DNA of 64,000 bases from Zonotrichia leucophrys gambelii (taxonomy: Eukaryota; Chordata; Aves; Passeriformes; Passerellidae): NCBI RefSeq assembly GCF_028769735.1, contig NC_088171.1:91744912-91808911 (forward strand), in the 5' to 3' direction. The notes under the pieces were generated by a model, which made no database searches, had not been told where the DNA came from, and worked only from the letters and a program-made list of their open reading frames with translations. Position numbers and translations under genes: made by a program. Shown here one piece after another: positions 49,501 through 59,639 of this stretch. The first letter of the stretch is position 1. Every line of letters begins with the position of its first letter.

Positions 49501-52500
49501 ATCCAAGGTGTACAGCTGCTCCCACACAAACTCCTGACACCATCAAGGAATCCACATTTTAAGCAGTGCTCATAGCCAGCACACCAGTTAGCCTCCCATC
49601 TAAGAAATCTCATAGATGTAAAACAATTTTTTTCTACAAGAAAGTTGGCTGTAATTTCTTTCCTTAAAGAAAGTCTGACACTTTCCCTGTCCTTACTGGA
49701 TACAGGTATGATCAAAAATAAAAAACCTTTTTGCACATCTCATTAGCACGTGATTAGACTTACATAACCTTACATAGCAAGTGCAAAATTAATTGAAAGA
49801 AAAACCACCTTGTAGATTACAGGCAGGACTGAGAAACCACAGAATCTGCAGTCACTTTTATCCATTTTATTTGAAAGCTGAAACAAGCTACTTTTGCAGG
49901 GGGAGAACGTCTGTTTAAGAACCTCAAGAAAGGCAGAAATTTAGCAATCATATTCCCATTTCATTGTCCCTATTACATAACAGCAATTCCAAAATCCATC
50001 AAGTAGTATTTTCCCCAGGACTTCAGAAATGATGGATTCTGGTAAAAAAAAGAAAAATCACAATGGGTAAGCCATCAACATAAGTGGCTTGCAACAAAAA
50101 ATAGTTGATTATTCATTTCACATTTAAAGTGTTCAGTGAGCAATTTCCACTACCTCTGAAGTCTGTTAAACTGGGGAGGGGGGAAAAAGGGGCAGCACTG
50201 CAATAAACCACTAGGAAAATTTATGCAAAATTCTCGCATTCAAGGAACAATACAGGGACGTGGCAGTACATATGAGTAAGAACAGGAAATAGAGAGTGGG
50301 ATAATGCCATGAAGCTCTTGAATTTTTAAAGACTGTGAAATGAACAATACAGATGTTCCAAATGGAAAACCTTTCTATCAAACAACCTGCATAACAAGGT
50401 TGAGAAATGACTCATCAAATGGGTACGAACTAATAGGGTACTAATACATAGAGTTGTCAAGTTCTCTGCTTGGAGATAATGAATGAAACAGTAATTAATA
50501 CTTACATGTGGAAGGAGGTGTAAGAAGGCATCTCCACTCAAGGTCCCCACAGCCAGTGCCACAAGAAAACTCAGAAGAAATTTGAAAAACACTCGATTCA
50601 TCAGTGGTACCAATATAACACCCAGCAAGGAAAGAAAGCTGATGACAGAGATGGATATAAAGCCACCAATCCAAGCTGGCCAAAAAACAAAAAAAAGGCA
50701 ACAACAATAAGTAACAGCTGATTACATGACTTTGTTTGCTTAATGTTTCTGTTATCAAACACACCTGATCAGTCAATTAATCAGATGTTAACAAAAGGTA
50801 TGCCACAAAGATTTCTCTCTAATCTTAGTGAAGTACCAGAAGAAAACAACACTTCTTACAACTATGAAATAGGTTTCTTGGATTTTATAACCAACATAAA
50901 TATTTATCCATTAAGCTTTGATGTTACAAAAAAACAACCCAGCCTACCTATTTGCAGAGAAAAACTTTTTGGAGGAGTTTCAGCTTTTTCACTGGTAGCA
51001 TGGACTATGCAGTACTTGCCATCAATCTGATTAATAAGAGCTGGGCAGAGATAACTAAATTCTGTAGCAGTCAACAATACTTGAGTGCCTATTCCATGAG
51101 ACTGCATCAGTTTGGATGCATTGGAGCACTGTGGAAAGAGACAAGTTAAAGATTAATTAGAAGCAAAATACCACAATACATCTTAAAAGGACTGCACATG
51201 CCACATTAATTGAAATGCAGTGGCAACACATGAAAGCAGCTCTATCAACACAACTCAAAAACTGGTAACAAACCCATTTAGTAAAAAATGTACTTCCACC
51301 CCAACCGTGCCCCAGAAAGCTGGCTTGGGAGTCAGGATAGACGACATGTAATTATTACTCATCCTCAGCACAAATGGGTCAGATGCTTTGATGTACAAAC
51401 AGAAAAAGCCTAACACTTTTCAGTCAGTTTTAAAGGCCACATAAGGAAGCATTAACAAGGCCAAATACCCTTTTGTAGCAGTGACTGCTGTGGAACGTCT
51501 TGTGCAGAGCACGTTGTACATATCTCCCTCGAGTAAATAGCTTCCCACTGTACAACCCACACATAGTCTCAGTGGGTTTAAAGAACAGCAGAACTTCTGC
51601 TTCCACAGTGCAGAACACAGCAACAACTTGTGAATTCAGCACCCACCATCGCATGCCGCACAACACCCACTCACAGTTACCTGGCATGGCTGCAAACACT
51701 AAGATTCTACTTGCTTTTTAAAGCCTTTAATGGAAAAGGATCTGACTGTTTAAGAAAAATGTCTACAACCCAACTATACTCTTTATCAGTGCTAATTTTA
51801 TACTATTTTAAAGTAACATGTGACACTTTGCCACAATCTTTTTCAGAGATATTTACATACAGTTTTTAAATGGAGAGGGAAGGTGTTAGAGGAGGATGGT
51901 TCTACACTATCCCAATGTGAGACAGCTTTGATAAGAATCACAGTACCTTAACTTGATTTTTTTACTTTCACTCCATTAATAGGAAAACAAGACAGATTCC
52001 TGATCTAAGGCAGAACTGCAAGTTTAAAACTGTAGATGTTTTTCAGGTTTAGTATCAATTTATTTAATATTTAGTAACAGTTAAATATATAAATAATAAA
52101 TGCATTAAACCAAGTGTATGTTTATACTTAATTTTCCTCTGAGCTTGTGAACATAACACCATATTCCCTCAAAATGTTCAGTTCCAAGGAACTGCTTGCA
52201 TGTGTTTGGCTATGGGTATTGTTACACCACAAAATTTGCAGCCAGGTAAACAATAAGCACCTGAAAAATAAACCATGACAACATTCCTGGTGGATCTGGA
52301 TTCCTGAGAATTCAACAGAACCAGCCTCACCTCTTGCGTGTTCTGTTTTTTCAGCTTGGAATAGAGGTAGCTCCCTCTCTCCAGCTCCTTGGGAGAAGCA
52401 CGAGACTCGTTTGCCTTTGTGGCACCCGGCCAGGTGCCATTGCGGCCCCCTGTGACATTAAGGGCACCAGGGCCAGCTGCAGCCACACGAACAACAGGCT

Positions 52501-53098
52501 TGGCTTCCCCGGGCTGCACGTCCTGGAGCTCGGCGTGGCCGCCCGCGGCAGCGATGACAGACACTGGGATCTCATGGAGCGCGTTCTTGCTGCGCACAAA
52601 GTTCTGCTGCCGCTCCACGCCCTCGGCCTTGTGCGGCTCCTTCCCGTGGCTGCTCCTGTGGTCTTTGCTAGCATCAGACTCGTGGCTTGGACAAGCAGTC
52701 TTCTCAGAGGCTTTACTCAATGAAACGTGATTATGATGAGAGTGATGGTCGTGGTCGTGATGGTCATGATTGTGGTCATGATCATGATTGTGGTCATGAT
52801 CATGGTCGTGATCGTGGCTTATTTTAATCCTTTTCATTTTATCTATACCTATGTTCTGTAGCAGTTTTCTAAACCCATCAATTGACAGAGAGTTGTTTTC
52901 TCCATAACGATTAAAAAGTTCTTGAAGGTGCAACTTCTGTATCAGTCCTGCCAAGTCAGTATTAACACCCACTGTCTTTTCTGGAAAAGTTCTCTCTGAT
53001 GTGTGCACAACAGTAGCCGTCTCCACTCCATGGTGATAACTTTCACACAGCAGTATGGAAAATGATACAATGAAAATAACTGATACCGTACTCTCCAT
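37542..53098 (-). CDS. SLC39A6: Zinc transporter ZIP6 (LIV-1 subfamily), complete
   Basis: ZIP6 imports zinc into the cytosol across the plasma membrane, often as a heteromer with ZIP10, and acts in epithelial-mesenchymal transition. Coding exons in transcript order: 53098-52331, 51128-50948, 50675-50506, 49253-49044, 47424-47355, 46106-45729, 40451-40371, 37990-37800, 37694-37542 (stop TAA 37544-37542). Phases agree and give 733 residues; human is about 755. Seen: a signal peptide at residues 1-20; a [17 protein letters not shown] segment typical of ZIP6; a His/Asp-rich run at about residues 95-124; a [10 protein letters not shown] ectodomain stretch; membrane segments from [16 protein letters not shown] onward; His clusters in the cytosolic loop ([20 protein letters not shown]). 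The metal site of transmembrane helices 4-5 is intact as [10 protein letters not shown] and [10 protein letters not shown]. The short [12 protein letters not shown] linker exon (47424-47355) has a weak acceptor. ABITRAM follows downstream on the same strand. Confidence 0.97.
37991..40370 (-). other. SLC39A6 intron (2.4 kb)
   Basis: Intron between the 81-nt HELPHELG exon (40371-40451) and exon 37800-37990. It contains the CR1 fragment at about 38225-38715. The rest is AT-rich with nothing recognisable. Confidence 0.8.
38225..38715 (-). mobile_element. CR1 LINE 3' fragment
   Basis: In reverse complement this is a CR1 3' end, in the same orientation as SLC39A6. Characteristic blocks are 'cttggaaaggacccagaagg', 'ccctggccctgcacaggaca', 'ctcccctcagtctcctccag' and 'cctcctttggatggtct'. 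It is better preserved than most copies in the window and closely parallels the 1740-2330 copy in the shared part. Confidence 0.93.
40452..45728 (-). other. SLC39A6 largest intron (5.3 kb)
   Basis: Intron between exon 45729-46106 and the 81-nt exon 40371-40451. Its left half holds a degraded CR1-like element of roughly 2.7 kb (about 40900-43640). The right half (43.7-45.7 kb) is AT-rich and featureless to me. Confidence 0.8.
40900..43640 (+). mobile_element. Degraded long CR1-type LINE, antisense to SLC39A6
   Basis: Several stretches resemble successive parts of a CR1 element in + orientation. A GC-rich 5'/ORF1-like part is at about 40900-41640. The segment at about 41815-41960 ('gattccctcccatgcaggac' followed by a 'gacctgctgacctgtt' type motif) resembles the CR1 5' ORF region. 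Reverse-transcriptase-like stretches lie at about 43150-43520: aaggataacattattccc, a cagcaggatttctgacac block, and cttcactaatgatctggata. Stops and indels are frequent and there is no intact ORF. The frame 40916-41383 (155 codons) falls in it. The boundaries and the continuity of one element are inference. Confidence 0.6.
46107..49043 (-). other. Two SLC39A6 introns around the 70-nt linker exon 47355-47424
   Basis: Introns 46107-47354 and 47425-49043. They are AT-rich with a short CR1 3' end at about 48215-48283. No extra exon was found that would supply the longer Lys/Asp-rich linker of the mammalian protein. Confidence 0.75.
48215..48283 (+). mobile_element. CR1 LINE extreme 3' end
   Basis: About 70 bp with the CR1 terminal signature in + orientation: 'ggttggaaccagatgacctt', then a 'ccttccaagtcaaaccactc' type stretch, ending 'catgattct'. 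It is severely 5'-truncated, antisense in an SLC39A6 intron. Confidence 0.8.
49254..50505 (-). other. SLC39A6 intron (1.25 kb)
   Basis: Intron between exons 50506-50675 and 49044-49253. Nothing recognisable. The small frame 49470-49736 is not in phase with the gene. Confidence 0.75.
51129..52330 (-). other. SLC39A6 intron (1.2 kb)
   Basis: Intron after the large first coding exon (52331-53098). The sequence is AT-rich with nothing recognisable. Confidence 0.75.
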
Positions 53099-54540
53099 TG
53101 CAGCTCCCTTTCAGCACTGAAAATCCAGAAAAAGAGGAAAATTTAAATAGCTTGCACAAAACCAATCACGTTATCCTCTGTAACACACAATCATAATTTG
53201 CTTAAACAAAAAAAACACCACAACAAACAAAACCAAACCCTGCTCAAAGTACCAATGCAGCAAGAGACATTTAAATTTCTTACACATTCAGCACTTCTCC
53301 CAGATGCGTTGCCTCGGGCACAGAAGAAGCTGAATACCACAGTGAGGTCACTGGCCATGAACACCTCCCCAGGTGCCAGCTTGCCTTTGTTCAGCTCCGC
53401 CTGAGTCACTGCTGACAGGAGAGCCCTCAAGGGTGCACCAACTAAGTTCTAGGTTAGGGTCTTCTCGTGCTTAAAAGAAGCCCTGCAATTTCTGTCTGAG
53501 CAATGCATTAGTCAAGATATGTAGTATAAATTACATATTCCTGCTTAAAAACCGAAATTTCCAACCCTTCATCACTGGATTTCCCAGAGGTTTTGGCAAA
53601 CCAGCTGGGCGAGTGTTTCCAGCACTCCACAAAAATTTGGCTTTTTATGCTGTCACGCTCTGCCTTTGTTTTAACATTAGTGTGGCACGGCTCCTTTCAC
53701 TTGTTCCATTGCTGTGGACCAGATGCTCACAAGTGTGAGCGTTTGTGTGTTTCATCCCACAAATACTCCAGCAGGGCTGCGAATTAACTGCTATGGAGAC
53801 TGCGAGCAGGGCGGTGCTGCCTCAGCCCTTTTCAGGGCAATGAGGAGAACCTCTTTTTTCAAAAGTATTAGTCAGCCTGGAAAACCCCATTGCCGCCGCT
53901 AGAAACAAACGAGGGGATCTCGTCATTGCCCATAAGTAACTGAGGGAGGAGTGCCACAAGGATGGATCCCGGCTCTTCCCGGCGGTGCCCAGCAATGGGA
54001 CAAGAGGCAACGCGCAGAAACTGATGCACAGGGAGCGGCCTCGGAATATGAGGAAGAACTTTACTTTGCGGGTGACCGAGCACTGGAACAGACTGTCCAG
54101 AGAGGGTGAGGAGTCTCCCTCCCGGCAGAAATGGAACACACGAGCTCAAGAACCGTCTGGGCGCAATCCTGTGCCACGTGCTCTGGGATGACCCTCCCGG
54201 AGCAGCGCGGCTGGACCAGACGTTCCCCCCTGGTCCCCCCCAGCCTGTCCCACCCCGCGGTCTGTGCCCCGCAGCAGCCGCTCAGCGCCCGCGGCCCCCG
54301 CGGCCACCCCGCGCCGGCGGAGCCGGCCCCGGCCGCCTGCGCTGCCCTGAGCGCGGCGGCTGCCGCGGGGCCCGGGCCCGGCACATACTCCCCACGAGAG
54401 GCTGCCGCAGCAGGAGGGGGAGGAAAAGCAGCCCGAGGTTACCTCTGCCGCCGCCGGGCCGGGCTCAGCCGCACCACCGCTGCTGCCCGCCCGCGCCGGC
54501 CGCGCCGCGCCCCTTCCCTTCGCTTCTTTCCTTTTCCGGG
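53099..54540 (-). other. SLC39A6: SLC39A6 5' UTR: exon-2 leader and probable non-coding exon 1
   Basis: Eighteen bases of leader (53116-53099) follow a clear splice acceptor (TTTTCAG|TGCTG on the - strand) and precede the ATG. Within the CpG island a GT donor at 54442-54441 (GCAGAG|GTAACC) would end a non-coding first exon at 54443. The transcription start is probably near 54500-54540 but is not determined. The intron between them (53117-54442) carries a CR1 fragment. Confidence 0.6.
53955..54235 (+). mobile_element. CR1 LINE 3' fragment beside the SLC39A6 CpG island
   Basis: CR1 in + orientation, with the end of the reverse-transcriptase ORF and following UTR. Diagnostic strings are 'gcagaaactgatgcacaggg', 'atgaggaagaactttacttt', 'gggtgaccgagcactggaac' and 'cgtgctctgggatgaccct'. 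It is antisense in SLC39A6 intron 1 and its right end touches the CpG island. The terminal 'gatgatctc' part is not evident. Confidence 0.88.
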
Positions 54541-54720
54541 TACGGCGGCTCCAGCGGGGCGGGGCCGCCTCACGTGGGGCCCGAGCGGCCGCGGCCTCGA
54601 CGGAGCCGCCGCGGAGCCGCCCCCGGAGCCTGCCGGGGGGTCCCGCCGCTCCTGTCCGCCGCCACGGCCCGGGACAGAGCCCGCAGCAAGGAGGAGGTGG
54701 TCGGGAGGAAGGCTAGATCC
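54200..54720 (-). promoter_or_regulatory. CpG island / SLC39A6 promoter region
   Basis: About 500 bp of very high GC and CpG content at the 5' end of SLC39A6, with GGGGCGG and CCGCCGCC boxes and a CACGTG E-box at about 54572. In mammals this promoter is shared head-to-head with ELP2, but I found no ELP2-like first exon (WD40 protein) on the + strand here. The long open frames in it are a by-product of GC richness. Confidence 0.75.
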
Positions 54721-57700
54721 CGGGAGGTTCCCTGTTTGAGAAGTCACTGACGTTTGGATTTAGGGTTTCGCGAGAGGTGTGAATAATCCCCAAAGAGTTG
54801 AAAGGATGAGAGTCAGAGAAGTCTTTTCCTCCCAGAAAACGCGAGTCATTTAGGGCTGGCAGCGTTGGTTTGGATGATGGCGCTGGGTGTGGTAACGTTC
54901 CCTGCGGGCTTGGAAAGGGTTTCGTGCAAGGATTCCCGGTGTTACAAAGAGTGCGTGTGTGGGCAGGCCAGGGCCGGGATCGGGCTGGCCGGCTGTGAGC
55001 CAAGGGTGCGGTGAATGGCGAGGGATGTCGGCTTTCCACGGCATCCACAGGGCCTCTGCGGTGAGCGCTCTTTGCTCAAACCTGTCATTATAGTTAATGA
55101 TCTGGCAGAAGGATCACTCTGTGCACCAGTGGACAAAGACAGTAAGAAAGGACTGAGATCACCATGGAGAAAGGCTTGACACTTAATAAAAACATGATGT
55201 TCTCTTCTGAAAAAAACATACTGTATTTTTCAAATGTTCCTTTGCTGTACCACATAACTGGTCATGAGACCTTCACTGCCCTGAGTCCCAGGCACAGGCT
55301 CTCTTACACTTCCCGAATCTTTCTCCAACATTTCTAGGGTTTTTCTCTCTATCACCACACAATTAATATTGCTGGTAAAGTGGGTGCAGTTCTGCTTACC
55401 CATGCCCACTGCCTCTGAATTTGGCCTCTCTTGTGTGATCAGTTGCCAAGGTTTTTCATCTTGCTAGAGTGTGAAGGCAGCACTGAATCCTGCCCTGGTA
55501 TCTGGCTTTACTGATGACTTCGGAATGTTATGACAGTGATTTAAACTTACCATCCAAACCATTCTCAGCCATTTTTCTCCTGCTGCCTGCACTCCTGACA
55601 ATGCCACCTTGCTCACCAGTCAGGAGGTGACAGATGTCTCTTCTTTATGTCTAATACCTCCCACTCGCTGACTGAATTAAACCTCTTTGTTCATGAGTTC
55701 AGCTGACTGAAGGACAGAAGGGAAGTATGCGTTGTGAACAACTTCAGAAATAGAGAGCAGCACGTCAGAAGGTTATGGATTTGTTCCATGCACTCACTTT
55801 TGAAGTATTGAAAAAATTCTGTGTCATTCAACCCTACTCTTTTTTTTTTCTCCCGAAGGAAGAGAGGAAGGCTATAAATGCAGGAGTGAATAGGGTTTGT
55901 GTGTTTAGATTTTTTTTTGTTTAATGCTAATTCATTTTGCATGAATACTATTTACCAGATGCCTTTCTATTATTTCAGTTAGACAACATTTATGCCTAAG
56001 ATGCTAATGTTAGGCATTTTGTTGTGGATTGTTTTCTTTTTTTAATCTTTTGAAATTACAGCTGCTACATGATGCAGCCTCATTTTCTAGCCTCTCAAAT
56101 GCATTGACTGCCTCTGTTTCATTGTGTCAAATCTGGAGTGTCCCCTCCCATCTTGTCAAGGTCATTTGCAAACCTAAGTGTTGGAGCCTATGTCACGCAG
56201 GACAGATCTTCAGTGCTCTTTACCTTTTTTATTTAATTTGAGTAGTTAACATCCATCAACTAGGCAAAAAAAAAAAAAAAAGAAGAATCCATTACAGTAA
56301 TAACAATTCACCTAAAACACTTATTTGCAGTAAAACTTGAGGTCAGGCCTATTTTACCTGAACTGATCCCAGTAGGTTTATCTTACGGTAAAATTAAAGT
56401 ACTTTAATAATTTTTTCCCATTCTATCATTTAGTGTTTTAGTCTGAATACATATCCAGCCATGGGCTCTGGAGTAGTTACAGTGATTACATAAAACAAAG
56501 GTCTTGGTGACCCTTGTGGATGGTTTAATGCATGTAAAAAAAAATCTCTCAGCCCTGTGGACAAATGGGAAGCATTAACTGGAGAGTTGGTGGAGAGCAA
56601 ACCAGGCAGCAGTTTGATTGCTGTCTTAGTCCATCATAGAACTGCATCTTAATATAGCCTGTGGATCCAGGCCCCTGTTACAATAAGGGTATGTTTGGAA
56701 TTGAAATTATCATCTTCACTGGCATTTTTGGGGGGTTGGTTGTTTGTTTTCAGGAGGGAAAATGGATGAGGAAGAAGAGGATGGAAGTGGAAAAGCTTGT
56801 GAAATAATACCAAATGTTTAACTGATGTGATTGGTGTTGCCCAAAAATGCCTTGATTGCTGTGCTGAGTGTGTGCCAGTGCAAATGCCTCAAGACTTACC
56901 AGTTGGGAACCATTAAGGAGCTGGTGCAGTTCCAGTCTCTTAGCGAGGCTCTTTCACAGCTGTCTTGTGTGAGGTCAACATTATGCACTTAATGGAGGTG
57001 ATGATGGGGAAGTGGGACTGAGCATGATGCTGGGAACCACCCTTAAGTGGCCCTTCTAAGCTTCTACCCCTAAAAGTTTTATTGAGATTTGGAAAGTTTT
57101 TTATTTCCTTGCCTTTTAAGTTTTTATGGAGAACAGCTATGTGATTAGAGATATGAAATGTTTTATAAAATAAATGAGAGCTCTGAAAGTTAAAAAATTC
57201 GGTTTTAGTTTAAACTGCAAAGTTTTTAGCATAACATTTCTGGACAGCTGAAACCTCACACAAAACTCCCATCTCTTTCTTTAAAATCTCCAGTAATCCT
57301 TCTGTTCTATTAACAACACTTCACAATTGTAAAGAAATCCCTGAATCAGGAATTCCTTGTTAGTGTTCTAATAGGTTCCTCTTTTCAGTACTGTGCTGAA
57401 CAACAAGTTGGCAATTACATATTTGATGTTATTGTATTCTAAGCCCTAAAAGTACATTTTAATGTAACAATGTCCTTTGTTTGTTAGTATGTGTGTTCTA
57501 TGGTGGTTTTCAAAGTCCTTAGAATTCTCTTTGGAAAAAACAAAATTGGTATTGCTGGTCATGTCTCCCAAATGGCTACAGATTTTCTGCAACCTATAAG
57601 CTGAGCTTTGGAGGGGAGTTTTGGTTTCTTTTGTTTTTGTTTTGGGTTTTTTAATTAGCATAAATACATAGCTGTAATTTCTTAAGTAAAAAAACCATAT

Positions 57701-58430
57701 ATGAATATATGGCAGTACAGAGTTCTTTATGTAAGAATCTCCATGACCTTCCTCTGTGCTCCTGCCTTTCTGTAGTGGCTCATTCTCATGTCAACAAATT
57801 CTTTTCTGAAGACATCTCTGAAACAGTGAGGTTTTAGCTGAAGAAATAATTATCTGGAAGCTTCACAGCAAGAGCAAGGATCCTTTTGTGCTGTGCTTAG
57901 CTGCACAGATGTCTGGGGAGGCACTAGCTGCCAGGGTGGGGTTCTGACTTGTGTCATACATTTTCTTTCAAAGCATGGCTATAGACATGACCTGCTTGCA
58001 AATAATTTCTGAAGAATAAGCCCTGAAATGATGGAAATAGTAAAGAATAGAAATAAAATATTAAAGTTAGGCTATTTGCCCCTGAAGAGGGTCTTTTGCC
58101 TTTAGCCTGATCTGTCAGTTATTGAAGTCTGTGGAAAAACTCCCTAGGGATTTGAACATATGATCACAGATACTTACAAACAAAAAACCTTGCAGTTTGG
58201 GTCTGCTGCAATTTTTGTTTTCAGTAATTTTGATTATATTTTGTGTTCTTCAATGCTTATGATGCATGTAGAATATCAGTATTGAAAATAATTTGTAAAC
58301 TGTTGAGCTGTGCTTGATAATGTAATGATATAACACAGCAAAGTGTCTTTGCATAAGCTATATGAGAGGTTATCAGAGGCTCATTGCCAAGAGCACAGAG
58401 GAGCAGTGACTTGAGGGGAAACTCCAGTTA
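54721..58430. other. Intergenic sequence upstream of SLC39A6
   Basis: About 3.7 kb with no recognisable exon, RNA gene or named repeat. The first 300 bp are still moderately GC-rich; the rest is AT-rich with a poly-A run near 56265-56280. All open frames are short. Confidence 0.65.
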
Positions 58431-58889
58431 CCAATTTGCTGGGCAAGCATGAGGGAAATGCCCTGATGTCATATAGAAATGTCAGAGGAGGAGGTTCAGC
58501 CTTGGGACCAAGTGTGAAATTCACCAGACAAGTTAATGGAAGAAGCTGGCTGGATCATTACAGACATCCCATCACCCTGAGAGGGACATTGAAGCCATTA
58601 TGGAATGCAGGGACAGATTCTTGGGATTATGCAAGGCTTAATATAAAGTGTTTGGGAGAAGGACTCAGGTGATTTGAGAAGGGACAAAGACAAGATAGGG
58701 AAGAGATGACAATAAGGGCCAGTTGCAAGCCTGCTAGTAAGTAGTTTAACATGGTCTGCTGCTTTCCCAGCCTTGTTACTGAACTCCATTGGTAACTTTG
58801 TGGATGAGGGTCTGTCTGTTCTGTGTGGATGGATAACTAAGTGCAGTGGCTGGAGGGGGCACCAGGAGTTTCAGGGGCCCTTGTTTGTT

Positions 58890-59400
58890 ATACCAGCTGC
58901 TGGAAAGACAAATGTGTGGAGGATTAAGTGCCAGCAGCTGGACAGGTGGCCATAAGTGTGGCATAGGTGTCTGTGTGCTGAAGTGACAGCAACTGGAAAG
59001 ACTGGAGTGTGTGCATATTGGGTGGGTAGGAACATCAGTGTGTGTAATTAATCACTAATGAACATTAAGATGGAGGTCCAAGCCAGCTGTTGGAGGGACC
59101 CATGGAATTAGGGATGAGGCTGTGAGAGAGCCTGTTTGTACATGAGGCAAGTATCAGGCCAGGAGATTGGGAAGCTGGTTACAGATTGGCTAAGCCCAGA
59201 GAGAGCCACAGGATGTGAGTGTCAGTGTGTGCAAGTGTGCACATGCTCCAGTGGGTCTGGGAGCCAGCAGCCTGTGTGGCTGTGGGCCTCAGGGGCTTTT
59301 GTGTCCAGGTGCCAGCAACTGGAGACACCAGAAGATCAGGCAGCCAGTAACTGGACAGATGGAGAGTCTAAGAGCAGCTGCTGGAGGGAGCTGTGCTATA
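58890..59400. repeat. Irregular repeat of a CCAGC(A/T)(A/G)CTGGA motif, TG-rich
   Basis: A CCAGCNNCTGGA-like motif recurs at about 58893, 58931, 58987, 59083, 59312, 59344 and 59376, mixed with TGTGTG-rich spacers, at irregular spacing of about 30-100 bp. The motif is itself nearly palindromic. It keeps a 164-codon frame open (59136-59630), which I regard as non-coding. It may be a degenerate minisatellite or the internal part of an old retroviral element. Confidence 0.65.
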
Positions 59401-59639
59401 TCCATGTGTGCATTCCTTGCTCAGAGGCTTTCATCCTAATCAGCCAGATGGGGAAACAGGATGTGGGTGCCAGTGCTGTTGGTGATTGCACGAGGGCTGT
59501 GTTTTGGTCTGTGTATCTGTGTGGCTGGCCCTGTGTGGGTACAGTGCACCTCCACCCTATTTTGAGAAAACCTGCTCAGCCTCACTGCTGTGGGAATCAG
59601 AGCAGCAACAGCCTGGTCTCTACTGGGTAATTGTTGTTT

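Noticed and set aside
52334..52730. Plus-strand frames of 113 and 129 codons opposite SLC39A6 exon 2
   Set aside because: They are mirror frames of the real coding exon, whose signal peptide, His-rich run and splice phases fit ZIP6.
54061..54750. Open frames of 100-214 codons on both strands at the SLC39A6 promoter
   Set aside because: Pro/Arg/Ala-rich translations of a CpG island and CR1 remnant, with no domain, no splice context and overlap in several frames.
54540..58000. A divergent ELP2 gene expected next to SLC39A6 from mammalian synteny
   Set aside because: I looked for the WD40-protein N-terminus and further exons on the + strand and saw none within the window.
59136..59630. 164-codon + strand frame
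   Set aside because: It runs through the CCAGC/TG repeat. The translation is Cys/Ser/Gly-rich low complexity with no family resemblance.
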